From Siphonodentalium dalli (taxonomy: Eukaryota; Mollusca; Scaphopoda; Gadilida; Siphonodentaliidae), in assembly GCA_032622095.1 (NCBI GenBank), contig CP136063.1, positions 9,713,814 through 9,777,813 on the forward strand: 64,000 nucleotides of DNA, given 5' to 3'. A program made the position numbers and the translations under genes. Of this stretch, positions 43,200 through 54,320 are shown one piece after another (the stretch's first letter is position 1; each line of letters begins with the position of its first letter). The notes beneath the pieces were generated by a model. It was not told the origin of the DNA. It saw only the letters and a list, made by a program, of their open reading frames with translations, and ran no database searches.

Positions 43200-44465
43200 T
43201 TATCATGGCTATACTCAGACATATGGACCCAGAAATCAGCATTTTCATATAAACAAAGATGAATAACTACCGGTATGGAACAAAAAACCGAAACAAACAT
43301 TTGAATGTGCCACTACATGTATATGTCCTCATATTGGTGAACATCCATGCAAAATTTCATTGAGATCCGAACATTACTGTTCAAGTTATGAGCTGAACAG
43401 ACATCGGATGGACCAAACAGCCAATATTTCCAGATAAACAAAGATGAATAACTATATAATGGAAAAGCGGAACAGAACAATGGAACCCCCTGTTGAATGT
43501 CCTCATAGCGGTGAACATCCATACCAAATTCCATTGAGATCCCAGCACAACAGTACTGTTGAAGTTACGACATGAACAGACACCAGACGGATCAATAAGC
43601 CATCATTTCCAGATGAACAAAGATGTATAACTCTAGAATGGAAAATCCGAACAAAACGATGGAACCCTCATTTTAATGTCCTCATAGTTGTAAACATCCA
43701 TACCAAATTTCATTGAGATCCCAGCACAACTATTGAAATTACGACATGAATAGTCACCAGACAGACCAAAAAGCCAACATTTCCAGATAAACAAAGATGA
43801 ATAACTCTAGAATGGAAAATCCGAACAAAACGATGGAACACTCTATTGATTGCCCTGATAGTAGTGAACATCCATACACAATTTCATTGAGATCCGAGCA
43901 CTACTGTTCAAGTTATGACATGAACAGACACCAGGCGGACAAAAAATCCAACATTTCAAGATAAACAAAGATGAATAACTCTAGAATGGAAAATCCGAAC
44001 AAAACGATGGAACACTCTATTGAATGCGCTGATAGTAGTGAACATCCATACAAAATTTCAGTGAGATCCGAGCACTACTGTTCAAGTTATGACATGAACA
44101 GACACCAGACGGACCAAAAATCCAACATTTCAAGACACTAGTAAACAAAGATGAATAACTCTAGATTGAAAAATCCGAACAAAACAATGGAACCCTCTAT
44201 TTAATGTCCTCATACAGGGTAGTTGTGAACATCCACACCAAATTTGGTTGAGATCCCACCACATCTGTTGAAGTTACGATATGAACAGACACCAGACGAA
44301 CAAAGATGAATAACTCTAGAATGGAAAATCCGAACAAAACGATGGAACCCTCCATTTAATGTGCTCATAGTAGTGAACATCCAACCTAATTTCATTGAGA
44401 TCTGAGCACTTCTGTTCAAGTTATGACATGAACAGACATAGGACGGACGTATGTACGGTACACAC
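43200..44465 (+). repeat. Tandem array, ~175-bp unit, ~7 copies
   Basis: ACAAAGATGAATAACT recurs near 43,255, 43,438, 43,617, 43,790, 43,967, 44,146 and 44,297. Other constant blocks are AAAATCCGAACAAAACGATGG, GTGAACATCCATACCAAATTTCA and TATGACATGAACAGACACCAG. It ends in a GACGGACGGACAGG and C/T-run tail with AAAAGGGGGTATAATA. A lone inverted piece lies at 53,993-54,067. Confidence 0.9.
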
Positions 44466-44526
44466 AGACGGACGGACAGGTGCAAAACAGTACACCCCCC
44501 TTTTTTTCTTAAAAGGGGGTATAATA

Positions 44527-44775
44527 AAGGTGATCGGCTTTGCCCGGGCAATCCGCTTTGCCCGGGTTTCCCCTACAGTTTTCAAAATTTTCTCACCTGG
44601 GGGCCCGGGCCGAAAAACCATGGACAGCCCGATGTGTCCTGGTCTCTTGTCCGTAGCCGTGTGCATTTGTCTGGAGTTAGACCGCTAGATGTTATAATTT
44701 ATGCAATGTTTCAGGTAAAAATAACTGAATGGTCTCATACAGGCAATATACATGTATAGAACCATGGTTTATGAA
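44527..44775 (+). mobile_element. hAT-family interior fragment
   Basis: Matches the interior of 50,010-51,215: TTTTCAAAATTTTCTCACC, GTGTCCTGGTCTCTTGTCCGT, GCATTTGTCTGGAGTTAGAC and ATAGAACCATGGTT. The continuation of that element (ATTAGGCCAGAG...) reappears only at about 46,874, so ~2.1 kb may have been inserted between. Confidence 0.6.
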
Positions 44776-45400
44776 TATATATATGATAATATGATCATGT
44801 ACGTAAACGTAATTTGCGCCCGCTTGTTACTGTTCGTGGGATTATCGGATGAATTGTTATCTTTATAGAAGGATTTGATGATAAACCCTAAGGGTGGATA
44901 CACACAATCATGCATGTAATCTCTGTAATTATCGTGTATTTCGCGTTTTACATGGATCATACAGACGATGTAATATGTGTCCACTGACAACCCAATCATT
45001 GCCTACTAGTATGTGTTGAACGCCCTGAGTTCTAGTTCCAATTAAGCCGGACTGTAGATAAGCCGTTATCTTGGACCGAGTCGCCAGGCCACTTAAAATA
45101 ATTGTTCGTGGGATAACACATATGGTAGACTTTCTATTTAACTAATTACCAGTCCTCTCTTATTTATAGCAGTGGTGGATCAGGATTTCCCCGACGCATG
45201 CAGGGGCTATATATGACCCCTAAAGCTACCAGGCGGGGTGGCTAACTCTGAGCTATTTAAGTAAAACATATCATATTGTACCTTCTTGCCCAGATTATTC
45301 CGACCGATACATTCAACTAAGTCCCTTAGCGATTTGAAGCTTTCGAGACCCCACCCAAACAAGCATCATGGTTGAAAATGTTCTACATCAAGCCTGTATA
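44776..45400. other. Intergenic, nothing recognised
   Basis: No gene or repeat copy identified. Confidence 0.4.
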
Positions 45401-45750
45401 CCCCGCTAGACAAAAAAAGTGTCCACTTAACCGCGGTGCTGTTAGCGTTGCCACTGCGGCTGAAATGCAACTACAACGGGGCTCCACCGGCTAACTACAG
45501 TTGGGCCGCGGTGTACTTGCCATTCGGCCATGGTGTAGTTGCCGCAGTGTACGTTCATTAAACTGAAAAAAGACGATACAAACCAGAAATCTAACCACCG
45601 TGTACATGTTTGGCCGCGGTGTAGTTGCCTTTCGGTCGCAGTGTACTTGCTGTTCGGCCGCGGTGCTCAACTGCAGTTACAAACTCTGACACCGCGGCCG
45701 AACGGCAAATACACTGCGGTGCCAACGGACACTCGTTTTGTCCAGCGGGG
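45401..45750. mobile_element. Tc1/mariner-like MITE, 350 bp, TA target
   Basis: Ends CCCCGCT(A/G)GACAAAA..AGTGTCC are inverted repeats, flanked by TA on both sides (45,399-45,400 and 45,751-45,752), as expected for the Tc1/mariner group. The interior repeats a GGCCGCGGTGTA(G/C)TTGCC-type module several times in both orientations. A second copy lies at about 49,230-49,583. No transposase is encoded. Confidence 0.75.
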
Positions 45751-45752
45751 TA

Positions 45753-46860
45753 TGCCAGACGTATGGCTTCTGGTGGTCGTGCATTAATAAAATGCCAGAT
45801 ATCACACAGACTTGACTAATTTCCGCATCCGTGAGAAAAGACATGTTTTGGAATGGCCTTAAATGTACTGATAGAAGACAATTTGACTTCGCTTTGCACT
45901 GCTCACTTGTCTGGCCTGTTAACAACGAACCGGTCGTGCGCAGGTGATTAATGTTGTCAATTATTGGTGTGGCCATGTAAAATACATATATTTTACATAC
46001 ACAAATTACATGCATGTGTGTATCCACCCTAATTATAATGGGACACAAGAATTTCAAGAAAATGATATATACAATGTATGTTAATAATCACATATAACGT
46101 AAATGTGGATATTTAGCCTGCCATGTAATACGAGTCTCAGCTGTCTGGCCATCGACGCAGTACTGTCTGGAATTTTGCGCGCCGGTGTATGTAGTGACGT
46201 CATGATGTACGTCTTGATGTCATGACGCCTTTACTGGTTTCCAAAGGAGCAATCTTACAATGACTCTGCGATCTTTCAATCGGAACTTAAAGTTTCCGTT
46301 TGTCGGCCTTGAACTTTGAGAATATTACATAATTTTTTTAGGCGGAAATACCGTTAGAAAATTTTAGATAATATGTAAACGGCCAGCAAGGTCGCTAGAT
46401 TCCTCTTTCGGGGTAAATATTTTTAATAATTTTATGAAATATGTAAACAAAACTTTTTCATGCAATTTAACTGTTTTGTTAACCAGAGCTTTTGTTCAAT
46501 TTACATTCACTTTTTGAAAATATATTTGGCTTTAGGAGCATGATGTTCCTACATATGATGAAGTTTAGCTAACAGTTGCTAGATCAAAGTTTTTTATATT
46601 TTTGCCCTGGAGCATTTTGCCCAATTACACATTTCGAGGTGGCATTAATCAATACAAAATGGCGACCGTTGCCAACAATATAATTTTGGACTCCGCTGAC
46701 CCTGGCTGACCCTTCTGTTATGAATAAATTATCCTATTTTAGGTGATTTCAATTTATTTTTAGATTGGGCCGAAAAAGTTGATTAGTATACCGGTATATC
46801 TCATATTCGCATACGTACATGTATACCCTGGTCGCTTCGCTTCTGCGGCTTTGCCGCGGG
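45753..46860. other. Intergenic with a CRE-like cluster
   Basis: TGACGTCA at 46,195-46,202 is followed by ATGATGTACGTC and GATGTCATGACG, a local group of CRE/AP-1-like half sites. No transcription unit was recognised next to it. A short ATG frame near 46,661 (ATGGCGACC) stops after 15 codons. Confidence 0.35.
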
Positions 46861-47868
46861 AGGGCGGGCGCTATTAGGCCAGAGCACTGAGGTGCAAGGG
46901 GCTCCAAATGGAATTATGCAAAAACATGTATTTGGTCTGATTCTGATTCAAGGGGGGGGGGGGTGCAGTTGGAATTTCCCAAGGTGGCCACCCTGAACAG
47001 ATTCTGATTCAAGGGGGTGCAGTTGGAGTTTCCCCAAGGTGGACATCCCCTGAACAGATTCTGATTAGAGGTGCCACGATTATTTATTTTGTTAATCGAT
47101 AATCGTACCCAATATCAACAGTGGATGTACCGTATTCCGTAATATGGCCTATATATTTTTTATGCTAATAATGTCCACCATAAACCACCGGTAATGACTA
47201 ATGAGCACAATGTACATGTACATGTATTCAATACCACCACATATCTCGGCGATGTCAAATTGTCAAGGTTATAATAATTGTGAGTTCATTAGAACGAACA
47301 TAACCATTAATTTCAGTGTTATGAATAGCCAAACATACAAAAATATAAGAATAGGAATGCATGACGGACTGCCGGCGGTTCCTAAAAATGGAATCTAATG
47401 TCACAGAAACCATGTAAGTTTCAGCAAACTTCCAGAGTGGATAACAATCACAAAGGTGTCCCCCCCCCCACCCAGAAATTTCAGAACTCAGAACAAGTTA
47501 AGTAATTATGATAGTAATAGTGAGTTTCATTTAGCAGTCACCACACGATAAGTGATAGACTGTAATAGTAATATCTAAGTACTAGAATGCTCAGGTTGTC
47601 AGACTCTTTCTGATGCATGATCAAAGGTTGTTAAACTGTAAAACAAACACGGTATTCAATAGTACCCAGCACGTCGTCAGAAATAAATAACAGAGATTAA
47701 TCGACTATGGAAATGGTAATTGATTATCGGCTTTATCAACGGTTCATCGATTATACGATTAATCGTGGCACCCCTACCAGTAATTCTGATTCCAGGGGGG
47801 AGCCCGGGGCAGATGGGCTGGTATTATATTCATTTCCCGGGCCGGGTTTTTGGCCCAGTCTGCCTCTG
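46861..47868 (+). mobile_element. Right part of a hAT-family element, carrying a nested MITE
   Basis: CTATTAGGCCAGAG, GTGCAGTTGGAATTTCCC and the terminal CCCGGGCCGGGTTTTTGGCCCAG...CCTCTG correspond to the 3' half of 50,010-51,215. A GATTCTGATTCAAGGGGG module is repeated. It is interrupted by a second MITE at about 47,066-47,775. The left half may be the fragment at 44,527-44,775. Confidence 0.6.
47066..47775. mobile_element. hAT-like MITE with GGTGCCACGATTAATCG ends
   Basis: The left end AGAGGTGCCACGATTA and the right end TTAATCGTGGCACCCCT are inverted repeats followed inward by ATCGAT-rich sequence. ATTCTGATT occurs before the left end and about five bases after the right end, consistent with an 8-9-bp duplication plus a small terminal change. 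A related fragment starts at 51,297. Confidence 0.55.
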
Positions 47869-48490
47869 AATACGCTACATGTACATGTAGATAATGATGG
47901 ATAATGCAATGTTCTTTTGCAAATACCTCCCTTCAAACTATCTAGTGACCTACAATGTACATGTACTGGTATGGTACATGACAATTTTGTTTAACTTTTA
48001 GAAATTGAGATCCTTAATTACATGTACATGTATGTGTATTTGACTCATCTAACATGTACATGTAGATAACTACATGTACATGTATACAACTGCATTTTAG
48101 TTTAACATGAACTCCATCTGCATCTCCAGTACATGTTGTTCTGATATTTAGTGTACAGTGACATGTATCGTATTGTTGATCATGTTTCGCAAATTCATAT
48201 TGTATCGCTGATCATGTATCGCATCTAATATCTTACTGTGTCCAAAACGTGTATTGTTAAAAAAGCCCCACTGTACTGCCCTGTCAGAGTAAATGACTCA
48301 CTGAACCGGATTGGCACCCCACTGGCCAGGTAGACTTTCCGTAAGGACTTTAAATGTGGCTATCAAATGCAAGACAACCACTGAGAGGAGTGCATGGTTA
48401 AAACGCATGTAAACATAAACTGGTATGAAACAGTAACTTCCAGTACAAGTGCGACAAGCTGTACGTGTACATGTATGTAACTGTATCAGC
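47869..48490. other. Intergenic, ACATGTACATGTA-rich
   Basis: At least six TACATGTACATG-type palindromes cluster between 47,876 and 48,085. No gene. Confidence 0.5.
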
Positions 48491-48494
48491 AGCA

Positions 48495-49080
48495 GTCAGT
48501 GAATATAACCACGGTTTCTTTTAATACTGCATATAATGCAGTCACAGAACTGTTAATTATCATGGAGTTATGGTTTGACTGCAGTCATAAATTCACATTA
48601 AATAACCCCAGTTACTTGGTCAATTACTTACCGGTAGGGCAGTACAGTACTAGTAGTATGTTTACTATTAACTTTACATAGTCTGAGCTGGTTGTTTGAA
48701 TAGCTGTATGTACATCAATATAGTGAATATTCCATACATTCTGTTTGTGCTTTGTATAATACAGTTCTGTTATATACAGGTAATACTTCATGCTTAGACA
48801 TATTACCAATATGTACTTGTTTGGGTGAGTGAAAGCTACATGATGACGTTGTTCATCGAGTTTCGTTTAAATTGACATGACATTTCTCAATGAATATAAC
48901 CAGGGTTCTTTTTAAACTGCATATAATTATTTTGGAGTTATTGTTTGACTGCAGTCATAAACGCATATTAAATAATCCCAGTTACATGTACTTGGTTGAT
49001 TTAATACTTACATGCAGGGCAGTAGTGTAGTATCTTTACTATTAACTTTACACAGTCTGAGCTAGTTCTTTCAAACTTTG
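48495..49080 (+). repeat. Direct repeat pair, ~200-bp units 395 bp apart
   Basis: GAATATAACCA(C/G)GGTT...CTGCATATAAT...GTTTGACTGCAGTCATAAA...TTACTATTAACTTTACA(T/C)AGTCTGAGCT occurs at 48,499-48,698 and 48,893-49,075. Confidence 0.8.
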
Positions 49081-49084
49081 AATG

Positions 49085-49200
49085 GCTTAGGGACCTGCGA
49101 ATATTCGAGAATCGATTCGATGTCGATATCGGGCACCCGATTCAAGATCGACACCGAATCGACCCACTGATTCAGATATTGTTGAATCGGTATTACTTTG
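49085..49200. repeat. AATCGATTCGA-rich palindromic fragment
   Basis: GGGACCTGCGAATATTCGAGAATCGATTCGATGTCGATATCGG and following ATTCGG-type words form many short palindromes. A related stretch starting GGGCCCTGCGAATCGGG lies at 52,132-52,222. Probably ends of another hAT-like MITE. Confidence 0.4.
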
Positions 49201-49229
49201 GTGTAGTCTCGTTTTTTGCGTCTAAATAA

Positions 49230-49583
49230 CTAGTATCCACTTAACCACGGTGCGGTTAGCGTTGCCACCGCGGCCGAAATGCAACAACACTGCGTCTCCA
49301 CTGGCTAACTACAGTTGGGCCGCAGTGTACCGGTACTTGCCATTCAGCCATGGTGTAGTTGCAGCGGTGTACATGTACGTTCATGATACAAACCACTGAA
49401 ACCAGAAATATAACCACGGTGTACATGCCATTTGGCCGCATTGTAGTTGCCTTTCAGCCCCTGGTGTACCTGTACTTGCCGTTCGGCCGCAGTGTACATG
49501 TACTTGCCTTTCAACCGCAGCTACAAACGCTGACACCGCAAATACACAACGGTGCCAATGGACACTTGTTTTGTCAAGCGGGG
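49230..49583. mobile_element. Second, decayed copy of the Tc1-like MITE
   Basis: It follows 45,425-45,750 throughout (TCCACTTAACCACGGTGCGGTTAGCGTTGCCACCG at the left in pieces; GGACACTTGTTTTGTCAAGCGGGG before TA at the right). The outer left TIR is lost. Confidence 0.7.
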
Positions 49584-49744
49584 TATCTGTAACCTGTATC
49601 GACACTATGCAAATTCTTTACATGGTTCGTGATCGCTAGATGCGGAACTCAATTGATTACCTTATGTTTATATCCAATTAAGTTTATATGAATACTAGCA
49701 TATTAGCCCGCCACTGGTCCTATGGCTTTGGTTGATTGATTAAT

Positions 49745-50009
49745 TTTAGTTTTTCAAGGTAACCCCGTACATGCACGCCGACAGCATACTGATGCCTGAA
49801 ATATCATTTGCGGGTACCCGTTTCAAGGTCAAGTCGGGTGGACAATCTGACCGGACAAAAATATTCCACGTCCCGAGTTGACCAAACATAACAAATTTCA
49901 CGTTGATGCCGCAATATCGCCCAAGGTCATTTGCGGGTACCCGTTTCAAGGACATGTTGGGTGGACAAAATAACCTGACAAAAATATTCCCCGTCCTGAG
50001 TTGACCATA
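49745..50009 (+). repeat. ~130-bp direct duplication
   Basis: TCATTTGCGGGTACCCGTTTCAAGG, then GGGTGGACAA, GACAAAAATATTCC(A/C)CGTCC(C/T)GAGTTGACCA occurs at 49,804-49,888 and 49,927-50,008. Confidence 0.8.
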
Positions 50010-51215
50010 CAGATGCGGACTGGCTGATCGGGGGACCGGGAAATTTCCTGATGGGCCGGAGGCCCGGAAAAATTATAATTCCACGTGATTTTCTATCAAG
50101 CGAGAATCCGATGGTTTTTTTTTACGGTTTGGGGGGGGGGGGGGGTACTAGTATATGTGGTTGGGCTGACCAACCACAACTTGGGCCGCAAATAAAACTG
50201 ACGTGGGCCGCCACATGTGTTGTTTAACCAGCCGTGTATCCAATAAGATGGCACTCTTCTCACATAAATTCATGAAGTGAATTCCATTTTACGACGGCGT
50301 CTGGGATTGTAACCATATTTGGAACCGTCACTAAACAAGAATATATTGATTCGGAAATTATTCCACATGTAAAATGTTTTACTTCGGATAATGTGCACTG
50401 CCAATATATATATATATATATATAGCTATATATATAAATATATATCACCCGAGAAGCGGAAAACCAGCGAGGAAAGACAGAAGTTACCTAAATTGTGAAG
50501 TTTGCAACTTCCCTGTGTGAGTATAATGTGACGTTCGGGGGTTGGGCAGAGGCGGACTGGCCGATCAGGAGACCGGGAAAATTCCAGACGTGGGCCGCCA
50601 CATGTGTTGTTTAACCAGCCGAATCAAATGGCTAATCGTAATTTTGTCATTAAATGAACTTGTCAGCATCATATAACACCACGTAAAGACCCCGTTAATC
50701 TCGAGATTTTAACGGTAACTCCCAGCTGTAAATCCGAAAAAAATTCTCACGCACCCCTCCCCAAATTCAAATTTACAACAAAATAGGAACGCTTCAGTTG
50801 ATGCCAGTCTAGATGCTATAGGATTCGCGATTTTCTTGTATAATTTTCAAAATTTTCTCACCCAGCGCCGAACAACCATGAACAGACCGGTGTGTCCTGG
50901 TCTCTTGTCCGTAGCCATGTGCATTTGTCTGGAGTTAGACTGCTAGATGTTAGAATTTATGCAATTTTTTCAGGTAAAAATATCTGAATGGTCTGATTTA
51001 TAACGGGAATATATAGAACCATGGTTAATGAATATATAGGATATTAGGCCAGAGGTGCAAATGGAATTATGTAAAAACATGTATTTTGTCTGCATCTGAT
51101 TCAAGGGGGGGGGGTGCAGTTGGAAGTTCCCAAGGTGGACTGTGAACACCCCCGAACAGATGGGTCGGTATTATATTAATTCCCCGGGCCGGTTATTTGG
51201 CCCATTCCCCCTCTG
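50010..51215 (+). mobile_element. Non-autonomous hAT element, 1.2 kb, perfect 8-bp TSD
   Basis: The element begins CAGATGCGGACTGG and ends CCCATTCCCCCTCTG, flanked by TGACCATA (50,002-50,009 and 51,216-51,223). The 8-bp duplication and CAG(A)G ends identify the hAT superfamily. A second terminus CAGAGGCGGACTGGCC at 50,547 with repeated GACGTGGGCCGCCACATG shows an internal duplication or self-insertion. G15-17 and (AT)n runs (50,139-50,147 and 50,405-50,445) lie inside. No transposase. Confidence 0.85.
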
Positions 51216-51296
51216 TGACCATACATAACATACTAGTACCACGGAAAAGCACAAATAGAATTGATGTTTATTAGTTGTGTGCCAGTATACTGTCTA

Positions 51297-51475
51297 GGGG
51301 TGCCATGATTAATCGTGTAATCGATGAACTGTTGATAAAACAGATAATCGATTACCATTTCCGTTTTCGATTAATCTGCGTTATTTATTTCGGACGTTGG
51401 AAATTACCAGTTATTGTTGAATACCCTGATTGTACACTTTTACAGTTTAATCTACAACCGAGGGGGTAACAACCT
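51297..51475 (+). mobile_element. Fragment of the GGTGCCACGATTAATCG MITE family
   Basis: Begins CTAGGGGTGCCATGATTAATCG and continues with ATCGAT- and TTACCATTTCC-containing sequence that is the reverse complement of 47,700-47,775 and neighbouring sequence. The second terminus was not found. Confidence 0.55.
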
Positions 51476-52613
51476 TTGATAATGTATCAGATATTTCGAC
51501 AACATGAATACTAATATGACCATACACTATATACAGTTAGCATTATTAACGAACCACAGCTAATCCACTGGCATAAGCTATGATATACTAGTACATGTTT
51601 CTGTCTGTTTTAATCTTATAAAACAATAACTTCATAGATGTGATGTGTATTCCCATCAAATAGGATTCACTTAGGCCTTATATCGTGGTATGATTATGAT
51701 TCATTTCAATCCAGACATGCACAAGGGTTCATCGAAAGAGTGTGTCTTATAGCTAGCAACTCCGAGTATACATATATATATAATTAGGTCAATCATACAT
51801 CAGGGCATGTGAGAAATCAGAGTCTAAATGCAAACAGACTATGAGCTCACTTCCTTCGACTTAAAACTTCAAACCAAAAAAAAAAATTTAAATGCCGTTC
51901 CTTTTGTACAAACTATTATACAATATAACTTCCCAACATCAAACTGAAACTAATCAAAAGTCATGACTGTTGGTTCTTGTCCTGAGGGGAGTATTTTACT
52001 GAAATGCACATATTGTCAATCCAATTAAGATGTGTACTATACAAAGAAGCTTGTTGAAGAACCAACGCGTTCGATTTCCCGGGAAACAAACTGAAAGTGG
52101 GAAATTTATAGGAATTCTACCGGCGGTGTCAAGGGCCCTGCGAATCGGGTGTTTTCATTTTGAATCGAATTGAATCAGGCAAACGATTCGAAATCGAATC
52201 TCGAATCGAATCATTGTTACGGAACCAATAGAGTTCGATCACACCGCTTTTGAGAATGTCCGAGCACTCTTTCACCTTTCGCCCTGCCACTCTCGTTGGA
52301 ATTGATGGGTTAATGATTAAGGATTGTCCGCACATGTGGTGTTGTTTTTAAAGAGCGTTTCTATACACAAGTATAAATACGGCTCAATCGGTGCGCTCAC
52401 TCAGTTGTATTTCTGCGCACTCCGTATTCAGTTGTCAGCGGTGACATCGACGTAAAATGTACTAGTAAATATATTCACACTGGCACACAACATAATCATA
52501 CATTCTCATTATGTACATGTAGTAGTACTCCAGATCGTACATGGCTATAGATTCTCACTCACCTACATATACATTGTATGTCAGGTTGACTTGTGTGTAT
52601 TGGACTACTGGTA
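51476..52613. other. Intergenic, no gene recognised
   Basis: Holds the AATCG-rich fragment at 52,132-52,222 and otherwise unassigned AT-rich DNA. Confidence 0.45.
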
Positions 52614-52621
52614 CTAGTATG

Positions 52622-53802
52622 CAGGGATGTGGCTCGAGGGTCTCCGCTGGGGGGGGGGTGTCCACCTTGGGAATTTCCAACTGCACCCCCCCTTGAGTCG
52701 GAATCACACCAACACAACTTTTTGAATAATTCCATTTGCACCCCCCCCCCCTTGAGTCGGAATCGCACCAACACAACTTTTTGCATAATTCCATTTGCAC
52801 CCCCCCTTGCACCTCATGCTCAAGCCTAATTTCCTATATAGTCATAAGCCATGCTTCTATTTTCCCAGTATCACAACATTAAGATATTTTAACCTGAAAA
52901 TTTCCCCCAAAAAAACAACTAGTGATCTAATTCCAGACAAATGCACACAGCTACCGACAACAGACCAGGAAACACGGGGCCGACCATGGTTGTTCGGCCC
53001 GGTGTGAGAAAATTTTGAAAACTATACAAGAAAATCGCAAATCCTAGCATCTAGACTGGCCTCAACTGAAGCTTTCCAAGTGTTGGAAATTTCAAACCTC
53101 ATGCTCCCCCTCAGGTTGGAAAATTCTTCAACTGATGACCATTTATTTCTACAAGTTTGACCAAATGTAGTAAAATATTGTTTTGCTAAACTAATTAGCA
53201 GTTTTGTATTGGCCATGTGGATGGGGCAATGACACACCGGGCCGACCATGGTTCGGCTAGGTGTGCGAAAATTTTTGAAATCTGAACATGAAAATCGCAA
53301 AATCCTAACATCTAGACTAGCCTCAAGCCTTCCTACTGTTGGAAATTTCAAACCCTAGACCCCCACTTTGGTTGGAAAATTTCCAACTGATGACAATTCC
53401 AATGACAATGTTGACCAATTGTATGACAATATTGTTTTCTTAAATTAACTAGAAGTTTTTGACTGGCCACTGGGGAGGGACCAGGACACAAGCTTTCCAA
53501 GTGTTGGAAATTTCCAACCTGTCACCCCCCTAAGGTTGGAAAATTTCCAACTGATGACCATTTCTGTCAAAATTTTTGACAAAAAATAGGAACATATGCA
53601 AATATTGGTCGAAAAACAATAAATTCCCCCCAATAAATTGTTTTATAATCAAACTACAAGAACATTTTCAACCTATTGTTGGTGTGAAATTTCGTTGTGG
53701 CAGGTATGAAATTTCCAACTATTGAAAATATAGCTCTCTGCTGGGGGTGGGGGGGGGGGGGGGTGAGACACCCCCCCACACCCCCCTCTAGCCACATCCC
53801 TG
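52622..53802 (-). mobile_element. Second non-autonomous hAT family, 1.18 kb, perfect 8-bp TSD
   Basis: Inverted ends CAGGGATGTGGCT(C/A)GAGGG are flanked by CTAGTATG (52,614-52,621 and 53,803-53,810), diagnostic of hAT. The interior carries, in opposite orientation, the G-run/GTGCAGTTGGAAATTCCC module and the CCATGGTTGTTCGGC...TTTTCAAAATTTTCTCACA module of the CAGAGGCGGACTGG family. It also has two to three ~235-bp tandem units with GGTTGGAAAATTTCCAACTGATGAC. No transposase. Confidence 0.85.
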
Positions 53803-53992
53803 CTAGTATGTTTACAGATATTGCAACAGTAAACATTCAGATACCGGTACTCTGTGCTTGGATCCCCATCCGGTGGGTAAGACATGGTACATGTACCTCT
53901 ATTTGTGGACTCTTCTGCTTTTGGGCATCCCCCTCTACTCACATAATGTGGGTCACACAAAGCTATGGGAAATTAGGCTTAGCCTTTTAATA

Positions 53993-54067
53993 TGAGGTAT
54001 AACAATGAAATTTGGTATGGATGTTTAATACTATGAGGACATTAAATTGAGGGTTCCATTGTTTTGT
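53993..54067 (-). repeat. Single inverted piece of the ~175-bp array unit
   Basis: ACAATGAAATTTGGTATGGATG...CTATGAGGACATTAAATTGAGGGTTCCATTG is the reverse complement of the 43,200-44,465 unit. It lies close to the satellite edge. Confidence 0.7.
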
Positions 54068-54094
54068 ACGGCTTTTCCATCATTATCAGAACAG

Positions 54095-54250
54095 CATACC
54101 TATGGAATAGAGAACCATTGGAATAGCGTACCGTCGGAATAGCGAACCTTCGGAATAGCGAACCTTCGGAATATAGTGAACCTTCGGAATTGCAAAAATA
54201 ACCTTCTGAATAATAAACCTTCGGAATAGCGAACCTTCGGAATAGAGACA
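54095..54250 (+). repeat. ~17-bp minisatellite (GGAATAGCGAACCTTC)
   Basis: About nine imperfect copies of GGAATAGCGAACCTTC in a row. The minus-strand frame over it (SEGSLFRRFAIP-type) is a by-product. Confidence 0.85.
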
Positions 54251-54320
54251 TGTCCCCCAAATTAAGTGCTATACATGTACATATGTCAGGTGATGCAATC
54301 GATACACAATGGGATGCTTA

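Noticed and set aside
46661-46708. Short ATGGCGACC-starting frame as a first exon
   Set aside because: It stops after 15 codons and has no convincing donor site.
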